From contig JANBPK010000874.1 of assembly GCA_027579435.1 (NCBI GenBank), positions 1 to 64,000 of the forward strand: DNA of 64,000 bases, read 5' to 3'. This stretch comes from Candolleomyces eurysporus (Eukaryota; Basidiomycota; Agaricomycetes; Agaricales; Psathyrellaceae). The notes under the pieces were generated by a model. The model had not been told where the DNA came from, did not search any database, and was given only the letters and a program-made list of their open reading frames with translations. Of the stretch, positions 35,374 to 45,599 are shown in pieces (positions within the stretch are counted from its first letter, which is position 1; each line of letters begins with the position of its first letter). The position numbers and the translations under genes were made by a program.

Positions 35374-36154
35374 ATGGCTCGCACCCTCTCGACATACACT
35401 TTCCAATCCCCCTGCAGCCATCGAACAGCGGACAACCTCAGCAAGGAAAAATTTAGTCACCAAGATCTAAGACCGTGCTTAGACTGCCTCGAGTACTGTC
35501 GCGCCAACCTCTGCCGTGGTTCCTCGTTCTCCTGCTCCCGTTGCTCTACCTGCTCTTGTGGCTGCTTCCGCTGGATACCCTGTTTAAACCCTTTGCGTCG
35601 ATTCGAATTTGCCGCCTGTCATCAATGAAATGGACGAGTTTGGTTTCACTGAAGCTGAAAGGATCACCCTGGGACTCAATTGTTTTGGAAACGTCGTCTC
35701 TGTCTCTTCCTCCTCACTGCTATCCTGTGCCTGCTCGGATCACCATCTTAGAATTTACCCAAACTGTTGGCATTCCTGGATCGCTCTGCGCCAAATTCGA
35801 GAAGATGGGATTCTCTCTTGACGGCCCTGGTGGTATGGATATGCTCTCGGACAATGCGTGGCAGGCTGCTGGTATCCAAACGGCGGTGGAAAGATGGTCA
35901 AGAAGGGGTATGCCGCTGCTCTCGCTGATGTTCGGGGAGGGCAGGCTTCTAACTCTCTCGTTATCGCTGCTTCTCTCCTCGCTTTCGCTGTCATTGTATT
36001 TACTATCTTTGTCATTCTCCATTTCCCTGGTAATTGCTTTGCTCGCTTTCTCTCTACTGCAACTGCACTCTCGTCGTGTGTCGAGCCTGTCTGTCCTCAG
36101 ATAAGGGCCCTTGTAATATGGGAGGAGCTGGAATCAAGAACGCATGCGTCGTGA
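35374..36154 (+). CDS. Possible small single-pass membrane protein, model unresolved
   Basis: Long open frames overlap here in all three plus frames, so the gene structure is unclear. In one frame NEMDEFGFTEAERITLGLNC (near 35620) and, after a stop that an intron could remove, GQCVAGCWYPNGGGKMVKKG lead to one hydrophobic segment (SLVIAASLLAFAVIVFTIFV, near 35960-36020). An alternative 209-codon frame (35475-36104) reads through with Leu/Ser-rich sequence and may be an artefact. No family recognised. A CT-rich promoter-like tract precedes it. Confidence 0.3.
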
Positions 36155-36276
36155 TCACCGATGATGGAATGATTCGTTGACTATGCTACAAATCTTCAGC
36201 TTACCTTCTGAGATCTGACCTTGGAGGCGACTAGTCCTCCTCTGGATCTGGATGCATCTAAAGCCTTCTGAAACAA

Positions 36277-36378
36277 GGCCTCTTAGCTCAGTGGTAGAGC
36301 GTAAGATTCCAGGGCACGTGATAACGTAGTCACCTCGGAACTTCCTTAAGGTCATCCGTTCAATCCGGGTAGAGGTCA
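36277..36378 (+). tRNA. tRNA-Trp(CCA)-like gene with 30-nt intron, possibly a SINE head
   Basis: Cloverleaf folded by hand. Acceptor GGCCTCT (36277-36283) pairs with AGAGGTC, discriminator A. The D-arm is GCTC-AGTGGTA-GAGC, the anticodon loop TTCCAGG with anticodon CCA, and the T-arm ATCCG-TTCAATC-CGGGT. A 30-nt insert sits one base after the anticodon and contains GGAA able to pair with TTCC, as in eukaryotic pre-tRNA introns. The lowest anticodon-stem pair is A-C, a mismatch, and base 38 is T, both unusual. A T6 run eight bases downstream could end Pol III transcription. A diverged copy with its 3' flank recurs at about 38700-39000, so this may be a retroposon head rather than a working tRNA. 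Confidence 0.5.
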
Positions 36379-36620
36379 AGATGATTTTTTGGACGTTGTG
36401 GAGGAGAATCAATGAGATTTCGCTTCGCTGCAAAGGTTTTTTGACATGCGAGGTATCAACTGGTTTATTTGTACTTGTAGGGACAAGGTTTCAACACCCT
36501 ACGGATGTTGTGTCCGAGAGTTCCACTCTTTCACCCTTAGCGCTGGTCAAACATCTGGATTCTGGATCTCAAGATTGTGTAATTTTCTCTGCCACGCCGA
36601 AAACAACAAATTCACATATA
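36277..36620 (+). repeat. Candidate tRNA-derived SINE, copy 1
   Basis: The tRNA-like head is followed by GTTGTGGAGGAG (about 36395-36410), then a body with CGCTGGTCAAACATCTGGATTC. The same order of blocks recurs in diverged form near 38740-39000. Length about 340 bases. The 3' end is not sharp. Confidence 0.4.
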
Positions 36621-36755
36621 CGCTAGAGCACCTTCTGGATTTTTCGAGCACCTCGGTTTCCAATAAAATATCATTCTCAGTGAGCTACCGTTCCTACATA
36701 AAATTTACGATGAAGATCGAGTAACAGAGTATCGTTCGTAATCATAACAAAGTCG

Positions 36756-38627
36756 TCAATCATAAAGGGAAATACAGTACCTCGTCCTGATTCCGCTCTT
36801 GAGCGTCACTCGTACAACCATACTCTCCCATTGGTTCCTCGAATTGGAAACTCCCGCAACCTGCTCCACTCTGCTTCCTCCCAAAGGCTGCGCAATCTGG
36901 TGTTGCCTGCTAAAAGCTTCGACTGTCTTCCTCACCCCATGGAATTCCCCCTTCATAAGAGATGGGAACAAAGCAAGGCCAATGGTCCCCGTATCCGACT
37001 GAGCACCTTGGATGCAGAACATGAAGTGAATGTCGTCTTTTGCCCCAATCCACCTTCGTTTCGTCCCCACCCCTTCTCCAGCACTGACGGCTTCACCAGG
37101 ATCCTCATATTTCACAGCCTCCTGCGCGGTCATGTTCTCCCACATGTGCGGGAAGGTTGTTATAGAGGTGACCTTGCGGTAGCCAGCCTCGAGTCCGATG
37201 TCGGCCACAGGCCTTGCATGTCCCCACAGATACCACGATGCCGTATTCATCTCGCTACCATAGTAGAATGGAGACTTGCTGTTCGGGGCACCGACGGTGA
37301 AGAAGGTCAAAACTCGAGAGCTGGCGATCTCGAGCTCGATAGACTCGGCGTCGGGAAGGGTTTTGTGAACGAATTTTTGGAAAGAGATGTTGGTGGGAGG
37401 GCCTTGATCATCTTTGAATTTCGGAAGTGACGAACTGGACGGGACCGAGTTGGCTGTCTTGGAACCCACGGACGCAAAAATGCGATCTTTTCCATCTTCT
37501 GCGCTACGAGATGAGGTGATCTGGCTCCAAACGGCATGATCCTTCCACAACACCGCAACATCAGGAATCTGGTCGATGGTCATGAAGTACCGCATGAGAT
37601 CGTCCTTTGTATATCCGAGGTCTGCGAAACTCTTCTCGGCAACCTGTACGTTTCCTGCCGAAGGGAGTGCTGTTGGGCGCATGTAGGCAAGCCCGTTTGC
37701 GAGATTGTTCCATTTTCTCGAGATATCATCAAACTCGAGACCGGACTTGATGTCGGTTAGGAGGGTGCCGATGAGTCCACCACGGAGGGCGGAGAGAAAT
37801 CCTAGTGGCGCATCACTCGCATATCGTGAGACGAGATTGCGTTTCTGGACCTCGTTTCCGTTGAAGTTCTTGATTGTCTCAGCGGTACGCTTCATCCAGT
37901 TGATCGCTGGCCTGTGGCTAGTCGAATGAGAGAGTTTGTGGTGAAGAAGGTGATGAGCTTCTTGGATGATACTGGCGTCGTAGTCATCCAGCGCCCGAGC
38001 CAACATATCATAGGCGGTATCGGTCGAAAGATGATTGAGTGGGTTTGCAAGGGGGGTGGTATCGCCAAGCTGGACATGGAAATGCGCAAAGCGGGAGCTT
38101 TTGGTAGGCTGTTCTCCGAGAGAACGATGCTTGTTGCTCGCTATTCGATACTCGTGCATCACGCCCTTGCCTTCAAACAGCTTGGTGAAGCCCTTGACAA
38201 GATTGCGGTAGATCATAGGAACTTGATCGTCTGGGACCTGCGGCCAAATGAGGGGGCAAAGGGTTCCATCGTCTTGAACTCGGCAAAGGTCGCCAAAGCG
38301 GGTCAGGAAATCCCTACAGCTACTGCAGTTGTGCTCGGGGCGGAGATCCTCGTCAAGGGAAGAAAGATAGCGCTCGAAAAGACTCCTGTCTTGTAAGTCC
38401 AACTTGGCATGGAAGATGGGTCCTTTGTTTCGTGCGTTCGCTGTGTCTTGAAGTATCGAAACGAGGAGCCGGAATTCTGTGTCGGTTGTGGTAGGATTAG
38501 ATGGAGTATCTGAAGCTTGAGCTCCAGGTAGTGTACCGAGATCAACGTTCTGCAACGGAGTCGCAGTAGTTGGTGCTGGTGCACGAGGAAGGTCGATTAC
38601 CTCGAAGTCATCGAAATCGCTGTCCAT
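36756..38627 (-). CDS. Conserved unknown protein, 623 residues, intronless
   Basis: One uninterrupted frame from ATG 38627 (MDSDFDDFEVIDLPRAP) to the stop at 36756. This is striking here because nearly all neighbours are intron-rich. The first 50 residues are acidic and Pro/Thr-rich. The rest looks globular, with Trp/Tyr-rich patches (NTASWYLWGHARPVADIG, KRRWIGAKDDIHFMFCI) and a C-terminus of beta-strand character (MVVRVTLKSGIRTRYCIS). No membrane span, signal peptide or catalytic motif was recognised. I believe homologues occur in other fungi, but cannot name a function. Confidence 0.8.
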   Translation of the reverse strand: MDSDFDDFEVIDLPRAPAPTTATPLQNVDLGTLPGAQASDTPSNPTTTDTEFRLLVSILQDTANARNKGPIFHAKLDLQDRSLFERYLSSLDEDLRPEHNCSSCRDFLTRFGDLCRVQDDGTLCPLIWPQVPDDQVPMIYRNLVKGFTKLFEGKGVMHEYRIASNKHRSLGEQPTKSSRFAHFHVQLGDTTPLANPLNHLSTDTAYDMLARALDDYDASIIQEAHHLLHHKLSHSTSHRPAINWMKRTAETIKNFNGNEVQKRNLVSRYASDAPLGFLSALRGGLIGTLLTDIKSGLEFDDISRKWNNLANGLAYMRPTALPSAGNVQVAEKSFADLGYTKDDLMRYFMTIDQIPDVAVLWKDHAVWSQITSSRSAEDGKDRIFASVGSKTANSVPSSSSLPKFKDDQGPPTNISFQKFVHKTLPDAESIELEIASSRVLTFFTVGAPNSKSPFYYGSEMNTASWYLWGHARPVADIGLEAGYRKVTSITTFPHMWENMTAQEAVKYEDPGEAVSAGEGVGTKRRWIGAKDDIHFMFCIQGAQSDTGTIGLALFPSLMKGEFHGVRKTVEAFSRQHQIAQPLGGSRVEQVAGVSNSRNQWESMVVRVTLKSGIRTRYCISLYD

Positions 38628-38699
38628 CGGGAAGCAAGTGGTGAATCAGTTGGGTCTGGTAATCGACGGTATTTGAACATACACGATTGACTCAGGCTG

Positions 38700-39010
38700 T
38701 GTAGATGAATGTCAGTCCGAGTCAGTGCACATCACGTCTAATTAAACAGTGCTCTGCATGGTTACCTCAGAACTGCCTCAAGGTCGTCCGCTCAATCCGA
38801 ATAGAGGTAAATATGAAGTTTCAGCGTTGTGGAGGAGCTTTGAGAAGGAGAACGAAGTTTGGCCGCAGCGTCAGTCAGCGTTTGTTTGTGTTTGGAACAA
38901 AAAATCCAACTCCGCGCATGCGCTGGTTTGACCCATTCCACTTTGACGCTCGTCGAACACCGTGATTCTGCTCAGCATCTTTACTCTGGTGTGATATTCT
39001 CCAGGCTTTT
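38700..39010 (+). repeat. Candidate tRNA-derived SINE, copy 2 (head truncated)
   Basis: CACCTCGGAACT-type intron/T-arm sequence recurs as TACCTCAGAACTGCCTCAAG with GTCCGCTCAATCCGAATAGAGG (38765-38812). GTTGTGGAGGAG and CGCTCGTCGAACACCGTGATTC follow. The tRNA 5' half is missing. Confidence 0.4.
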
Positions 39011-39080
39011 CTATTCATCATCCATAGTTTCGGTGTCTGTTTTAGTAACGAATGTGCTACTGCCACTGCTCCTAGTTTGA

Positions 39081-39856
39081 AGCCACCCATCTAGGTCCAA
39101 AAAGTGTGGAGGATCATCGATCTCATCGATCGCCACCAAGACCTTTTCTCCTTGCGAATGACGACGACAATATTATAGGGCTGCACCGAAATGGCACATT
39201 CTTCGCCTACAGAGATTATGACGCTTTCAGGTCTGGTGAATGGACTTGGTGGTAATAAGGTTAGTGGCTCAACCAGCATCAACCAGCATCAACGCCATGA
39301 CGCGCTGATCGAATGCGAATTCGCCATTGTAATCTTCCCGCTGGCCCTTCCGAATCCTTCTTCAAGTGGCTCAGCCCCGTTTCTGGTGAGTCGCCCTTCG
39401 TACGCGAGATCTGCGAGTTGTATTGTTGGGCTGACATGCGCAGGCGGCCAGCTACCTGGCCATTTTTGACGTACGTGCAGAACGGTACAATTCTCAATCC
39501 AGCGNAAAAAAATCCTATTGTCTCTTCGAATTTGGGGTAAGTACCTTCATCCGAAAGTTGACACAACAATAGCTTTTCCATTTCCAACTTCAAGGCTCGT
39601 GCTCAGCCCTGAATCCTGGTCCGGAAACTCAAATTCGCTCCACAAGGGGATACACTAGGGTCATTGTCATCTATAAAGGGCAATTCTTTAGGAGAGCACG
39701 CGGTTAGGGCCAACGAGTGGCCCACTGTGTCCAGTACCGTATATAAACCCCCAAAGAATGAAATGACCCTGATGCTTCGCCCTGCTGGCTGCCACTCCCT
39801 CCCTCCTCTTCGTTCCGCATTCGTCCTTTTCCTCCCCCTCTTCTTCCCCGTCTCGA
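39081..39856. other. Gap before clp1, with short orphan coding-like pieces
   Basis: A plus-strand piece at about 39145-39250 reads GLHRNGTFFAYRDYDAFRSG and looks protein-like, but I found no exons to join it to. An N with an A7 run at 39505 interrupts the next stretch. The last 150 bases contain a TATATAAA at about 39740 and a CT-rich tract, fitting a promoter for the gene at 39857. Confidence 0.35.
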
Positions 39857-41438
39857 ATGGTTGCGTATCGACCCACTGAGCTCACCGAGGAGCGGGCCGA
39901 TTCTGATGCGATCGTCAAAGGTGCCGCCCCAACATGCACGCCCAGTACGCCACCGAGTTTGAGACTTTTTGAAGAACAACCACCTCCTTCGACTTTGACT
40001 TCGTCGTGCCGGACGGCCCAACTCCTCTTCAATCCCCGACTTCTATTTGAACAGGCTCGGAGAAGACACGATGATTCGTTAGATGACGCGCTTTGCACAA
40101 CCAAGACGATTCGAGAAAGTTCAGTATCGAATACAATAGCCGCGACGGGTAGACCTCAGAAATCCAGAAAGGATTCCGAATATTCTTTGAACGACGCGAT
40201 ACCACCACCTCCGCCAACGACGAAAGCCTTGACTCCGAAGGAGACTAAGGAGACAAAAAAAAGCTGCTAAGACTAGTACAGCTGGAGAGGTCGGCGCATT
40301 GATGGAGAGTACGAAAGATTTGATTCGTGCCGGGAAGAAACCGATTACTTTGAAGATCCCGGAAGAGCTTAAGCGACCTTCGTTCCAGGAAATTTCGAAT
40401 GAGGCGATCACAGCCGCTGACCCGAGATTGGACGGTGTTGCACCACAGTATGTGCGCGATCAGTTAGAGGATTTTGGGAGTTTGTGAGTATTTCTTTGTT
40501 CCCTTTATCTACTATCTCTCTTCTCTTCCCTTCTCTTTAAAACTCGAGTCAATCTTGCCAATTCTGGACGCTCACCCTTATTGGTTCCACTAGGTGGCTA
40601 TTTGGTATGGCGGGAGTCAAGATCGTCCCTCCGAAGAACAATAAGCTTCTCTCTCACATTGATGTTGTGTATCCGAACGTAGCGACGATCCCGCCTACGC
40701 ATATGATTGCCGTCTTCAAGAGCCTCAGGCCACGCCCTACGCATCTGCCGGTTACGGTGTTTCCGGTGCATAGTATTTTCCTCGCCGCGCATTGTGCGCG
40801 GTTGCCTCCAAGTTTTTATGCTACCTCTGCTCCGAGCACCCGCTGGCCTCTTTCATCTGAGCCTTTGCGCGCGGAGGGCGAGGAAGAGCTTGAGCGTGCG
40901 TCATCGCCAGGATCGGATTCAGATTCGGGATCGTCAGGGTCGGCAGCAACAGTAACAGGGTCTTCCGTTCGCAAGTCGCGCAGCGATCTACTCACTCTCC
41001 CAGTCCACGCTATTGCCTTACCCGATCCCGATACATTCTCTATGCTAATCGGTTATTTATACCATAAACGCACTGACATCCTCCTTGCAAAGCTTTTACC
41101 GGTCCCGCCCCCACCGAAATTGGAGTACAATCAACTTAATGAGATACCAAAGTTTGGGAGAGAGATAGGGAGGAAGTGTGGGTGGGAGATGGTGTTCTGG
41201 AGTTTGTGGAGGGTGAGGGGGTTGTGGATGAACGTGTGCCATTTGGGGATTTTCGACGAATTTTTGTGGGATACGATGGATCTTGTTTGGGAGGTTTTGC
41301 TGGTTGCTTNGGGGGGTGGAGCAGGGAGAGGAGCAGGGAGGCAAGGACTCCTCGGAGGAGGGCGGCCAAGAGAGGGACATGGATGGAGCTGATATGCCGT
41401 TGTCTCCTTTGGGATATGAGGCTGACCGATCGGGATGA
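39857..41438 (+). CDS. clp1: Clampless-1 (Clp1)-like protein
   Basis: Clp1 acts downstream of the mating-type homeodomain proteins in clamp-cell formation and dikaryon growth in Coprinopsis and Ustilago. Features seen: IPEELKRPSFQEISNEAITA, then PQYVRDQLEDFGSL. An intron (about 40482-40594, GTGAGT...CCACTAG) is followed by GVKIVPPKNN, the block THMIAVF, FPVHSIFLAAHCARLPPSF, LTLPVHAIALPDPDTFSMLI, YLYHKRTDILLAKLLP, and MNVCHLGIFDEFLWDTMDLV. Two places need correction. An A8 run at 40255-40262 must be A7 to join the N-terminal 133 residues to AAKTSTAGEVGALMES. At the N in TTNGGGGGG (41310) a one-base change gives an acidic tail ending LSPLGYEADRSG at 41438. Both are homopolymers, so assembly errors are likelier than true breaks. 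This is the only near-intact copy among six. Confidence 0.82.
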
Positions 41439-41689
41439 CTGCGACTGCGATTGCATAGACGTCGGCGATTTTCTTTCTGGCATTCTCGCGCACCGCAGAC
41501 AGTCCGGACAGACTTGTCGATTCCTGGCACATCGCCCGTTATGCACTATCGTTTTCTACTTTTCGCGCCTAAACACGCTGAATACACCCTGTTCATTGGC
41601 ATTATTCAGACTGTCTTCTTCCTGTCTTCTTCCTGTCACTTTGTTTGCGCAGTTGCGACCTGGAGTTGTGTCGCGAAAGGTGCATCGTT

Positions 41690-42650
41690 AGAAATCTACG
41701 ACGATCTCCAATCCAAAAAGGGTTGGTTCCTTCAGCCCCTTGAGTTGGTCATGACGCAAAGTGTGGTCAACCCGTGGCGCAAACACTCTTCCAGCAAATC
41801 TGGGCCACCCGACGTTAGCCACAACATTAAGGGTACAGTATTCCGGCGGTCCTTGGAACAACACAAGTACTTTGCTGATTTATTGGGGATGCCTGTTTCC
41901 AGGCCAAAATAAAAGTCAATATTTGTGTTCAGTATCCTTTCCCCAGTGTTTTCGCCAAGTTTGGGAGCGAGGACTTCTACACAGTATTCAATGAAAGATC
42001 GGCTCGAGGTTAATTTCAGAGAGCTGCAGGCCCACATGTCGAACGGACCAATACTGTCTGCGGTCGCGACGGAGCGCAGGAGTGTGGAGACCTCCTGGGG
42101 CAAGTACATTCTTGATGCCCTCGTTCCATACCTCCCTGGAATTAAACGGCTGCTGCTACAGTTATACAAACATGAGCTACGTCATTCAAACCGGAACCAG
42201 TTTTAATGCCCCAGCGAGGAGAGTACAAACAGCGATAAACATCTCGGGTAGGTCGATTTTGGCGCTTCTTACACCACCGGAACAACAGTTACTTCCGTCG
42301 ATGTTTCACAGATAACATCTCTCATTCGATTTCCACCACTATTTTCAGCATAATGCGGTCCTTCGTCTGTTGTCAGTTGATCCAAGTGCGACGGGCCTTC
42401 TGCTGGGTCGTTACATTGCCCCTTCTGCTTCGGAAAGCTCCTGGGTCATGTATTGACCCGAGGTATCCTCAGTCGAGGGAGGGGCCTGAAGGAGGGAAAC
42501 ACAACCGCCAGATAGCTGGGAGCGGGGACAGGCGAGAAATAATGATCAATGAGTTTGACAGAGCGACGATATTAATTCCTTCACGCACATCTCACGACAT
42601 CAGCGTGGACGCTGCATCGATGTCGTCTTCAACTTGGTCGCGCAATGTTC
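41690..42650 (-). pseudogene. H1, unknown minus-strand family, decayed
   Basis: Homologous to the H regions at 45600, 51230, 54955 and 61920. The recognisable core is SSSRLIPGRYGTRASRMYLP (others: SSSYLSSGGYGMRPSRMYLP). The downstream block that in H2/H3 reads YQLKGLKDPALL is broken here. Open pieces do not join into one convincing frame. Function unknown. Confidence 0.45.
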
Positions 42651-42804
42651 AAGGCCTCAAGGACCAATAAAGACCCTGAAACATGTTTCATGAATCCCCC
42701 CAATACACCGTTTGGTGAGTATCGCCTACACGATGAGACCATGCTCGAAGGCATTGATAAATTTTCTGCCTTGAACTGTGACTCCTCACTTTCCCCTCTT
42801 CAGA

Positions 42805-44294
42805 ATGACTGTCCCTGGAGATCAAACCGACACTGCAGGGCATCCATACTCGGTCGATTCAGCCCATCCGCATTCAACTAAACCCCAGCATTCTCTCACC
42901 GAAAACGAAGGCACGATGACGTTGGGTGAATCTCAGCGTTTGCATGAGCCCCAGGACCCCCGTATAGCGGCTCGGGGCCTCGTTACCAGCGAGGAAGCTC
43001 CCTCTCCTCAACCCCTCGACGCTTCTCTCTCTTCGCATCAATCCCAAACCTCCGCGACGCCTCCTTCACATCAGCCCCAACCGGTCGGAGACGGAAGTAC
43101 TCCATCTTCGCCGCTGTCCGAAGTTTCGGCAACGCCTCGTCCACATCGATCCCAGCCGGTCGGAGGCGGAAGTACTGCATCTCTACCATTGTCCCAAGCC
43201 TCCACAACCGAACGAAATACTTCTCAGCCTCGGCATCACGAAATCACTTCGTCGGCATCGCTGTTACAAGCCTCCACGACCGAACGAAATACTTCTCATC
43301 CTCACCATCACGAAAGTACTTCACCGCCATCACTGCTCCAAGCCTCCACGACTGAAGGAGGTACTTCTCCGCTTCACCATCGCAATTCCTCAACATCGGT
43401 TCCATCCGGCCGAGCGCCATCGAATCCTCAACCAGCAGACCCCGAGCCCAAGCCCCAACCTTCAAGAAATACATCTTTAAATTTCAAGCCCGGCGACATC
43501 GTTCTTCTGTACATTCTACTTCTCTTCCTACAAGCTTGATTGTTTACTGACAGGCTTGATAGAGTCACAGGCTTGCTAAAGTCTGGAAGGAGTACCGTAC
43601 GCTATACAACTACTTCAACGCCGTTGGGGACTCACCTCTTCCTAGTTCATTAATGACTTATTGCCCCCGTCCACACTACACAAGATGAACGTCACGGAAG
43701 ATACGTCATACTCACCCTGCACGACGGAAGTCCAATGCTTGATTGTCGAGCTGGAGGACATTCCGCAAGAGTGGCGACGGGATTATCGTCTCATACTCGT
43801 GGACACTCCAGGATTTGACAACCAAACGCAGGATAAACCAGACAGCGTTATCTTCCAAGAGATTTTGAACTGGCTCGAAACAATGTACGCACTATATATT
43901 CATTGGTTTCCGACTCTAATGCACCACCGCCAGGTTTCCCAAAGGAAAACAACGCGGAGGTGTCCTCTACCTTCGAGAGGCGACACCTCAACTCCAAGCG
44001 GTTGATGGGCAGGTTTTAAAACTCCTGAATGACCTCCTGGATCAGGGCTGGTGTTCCCGGCCAGCTATGACGGTCACGACCAAGTGGGATAGGCAAGTCG
44101 AGGGGGAAAAGTACAAGATTGGTTGCGCACAACCTAGAGCCAAATCTGCATGGGAAGTTGTCGGTCAATTCCTGTCGAGTTTCGACCCGAAAGAGGCAAA
44201 GGAAGATCGCCGGACGTGTTGGCAAAAATTCTGGGATTGTTGTTGTTGCTGTTGTCCACGTCGCAAGGATTCTCAGCCCAAGGAATCGGTTTGA
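42805..44294 (+). CDS. G1: GTPase-like P-loop protein with N-terminal repeats
   Basis: Belongs to a basidiomycete group of AIG1-like G-domain proteins. Exons 42805-43508, 43563-43596, 43646-43884 and 43934-44294 sum to 446 codons. The first 235 residues are Ser/Thr/Pro/His-rich and include three 24-residue repeats beginning QASTTERNTS or QASTTEGGTS (about 43198-43410). The G domain follows: DIVLLVTGLLKSGRST, a Walker A in which Lys is replaced by Arg, at about 238-246; LILVDTPGFDN (G3) at about 297; GGVLYLREA; and TVTTKWD (G4-like) at about 372. The tail has a Cys run (FWDCCCCCCPRRKD) that could be acylated. Upstream, GGTGAGT (42714) to CTTCAG (42803), directly before ATG, looks like a 5' UTR intron and recurs in G2. 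The Arg in Walker A makes GTP hydrolysis doubtful. Confidence 0.75.
43195..43410 (+). repeat. 72-bp coding tandem repeat in G1
   Basis: Three direct repeats of 72 bases (24 codons), each opening CAAGCCTCCAC(A/G)AC(C/T)GAA. The period is a multiple of three, so the frame is kept. The older half of the tract (43000-43190) contains looser relatives. Confidence 0.8.
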
Positions 44295-44529
44295 ACGTTG
44301 AACGTTGTTTCGTATTATACCACATGTATCCCGTCTTTACATTATGCATTATGCCTTATGGCTTCATGGAACGGTTTGAAAGCGACCGTGATATATCGCG
44401 ATACTAATGAGTCCACGGAGTTATGCATTAAATCACCGCAACTCAGTACTAGTCATATACTACTTCGAGTGTCCCCAATGACGTCGACAATGTGACACGA
44501 TGAGTTGGGCTCTAATATGTATAGTATAT

Positions 44530-45370
44530 GACCGCCTCGAATGATATGCACGAGGCGCGTAGAAAGAGAATTTATTACAATGGAGAGGGAGGTGTGCTTG
44601 CTAATCTTCGGTCGCAAACTCGTTGGGGAGCAAGAATAGAATGCTTCGAGAATTCGTTGAGATGCGGTCCTTTTCATTATACCTCGCAGTTCCGTTTGCT
44701 TCCGTCAAGCTCGACATCATGGGATCGGTCAGGCCTCCTACTCAAATTTGCTCCAATTGATACTCTGAGTTGTTGGGCGCTTGAGGCCAGCCCCAGGATG
44801 CTCAGTTGAAGCCGGGTCGAAGACGATGATCGCGATGGATAGAGCTCAGAAAACTGGAAATGAGAAGGCATTCTAAAAGTTCTTTGAATAGCGCGACACG
44901 ACCGTCACCGAGGACGACGGGAGCCTTGTCGAAGGGTGAATAGACTACTACGGCTGGAGAAGATGACGCGTCGATGGATATCAGTCGGAAGCCGAGCCCC
45001 GAAATGCCGAGAGGAAACCTTTTATTTGGAAGATCCCGGAAGGGCTTAAAACGGCGTACAGCAAGGTCCGTTGTCTTCTCTCTCTCTCTGTGTGTATGTG
45101 CCCACTAATACTAGACTCTTCTGTTTGGTAAGACGGGAGTCAAGATCGTTCTAATCTATACCTCGACCATGTTGCGTATCCGAACGTAGCTAGACTCGAG
45201 ACCAGGGGCCGTCGATACCAAGGGATGAAATTTGAAACCTCTGTAGGAAGGGATGAAATATCGACGTTTCATCCCTTCGGATCGATTACCGTCTCATAGA
45301 GGGCCTGCGAAAGGTCTAGAACATAGCGACGATCCCGCCTACTGCCGCGTATGTTCAATGATTGCCGGCT
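44530..45370 (+). pseudogene. clp1 relic 2
   Basis: Aligns in order with clp1: AGAGCTCAGAAA..., TTCTTTGAATAGCGCGACAC, ACGACGGGAGCCTTGTCGAA, CTACTACGGCTGGAGAAG, a PITWKIPEGLK-like piece, and GGGAGTCAAGATCGT followed by GCGTATCCGAAC. It has frameshifts and stops throughout and is broken by a 128-base insertion at 45191-45318. Confidence 0.75.
45191..45318. mobile_element. Candidate MITE (128 bp) inserted in clp1 relic 2
   Basis: The relic should read TATCCGAACGTAGCGACGATCC as in clp1 (40670-40690). Instead 128 bases interrupt it, starting TAGACTCGAG and ending GGTCTA, so the ends form a short inverted repeat (TAGAC). They are flanked by GAACGTAGC on the left (45182-45190) and GAACATAGC on the right (45319-45327), a 9-bp near-perfect direct repeat resembling a target-site duplication. 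Inside is a 12-bp perfect inverted repeat, GAAGGGATGAAA (45247-45258) with TTTCATCCCTTC (45267-45278). The other clp1 relics have an empty site here. Confidence 0.6.
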
Positions 45371-45384
45371 TCAACATCAGACCG

Positions 45385-45496
45385 ATGCCCTCGCATCAAA
45401 ACGCCAAAATTTCAACATCGAGGAGTACACTCATATCTAAGCGAAGAATTACAACCACTATGCGGAACGTGCACACAAGGATTCTATCAAGGGTGA
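45385..45496 (+). pseudogene. Relic of NACHT exon 1
   Basis: Nearly identical to the first exon of the NACHT/G chimera (49290-49401): ATGCCCTCGCAT, then GAGTACACTCATATCT and TTACAACCACTATG, then GCACACAAGGATTCTATCAAG. It carries a stop (ATATCTAAGCG for ATATCTACGCG with a shifted frame). No NACHT body follows; H2 sequence begins about 60 bases on. Confidence 0.8.
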
Positions 45497-45599
45497 ATTA
45501 CTAAAGCTTTCGTCGTTTCAAGTCGCGAACTCAGGATCTATGTATGTGAGACCTAGACGGAATGGAAACAGGATATTCTGGTAACTTGAGATCACTGTG

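Noticed and set aside
36831..37430. 199-codon plus-strand frame
   Set aside because: Exact antisense shadow of the 623-residue minus-strand gene.
39145..39540. Possible P-loop gene fragment before clp1
   Set aside because: Protein-like pieces exist, but no Walker motif or joinable exons were found.
43195..43410. Regular 72-bp repeats as a possible CRISPR-like or satellite array
   Set aside because: There are no spacers, the units are adjacent, and they are in frame within the G1 coding region.
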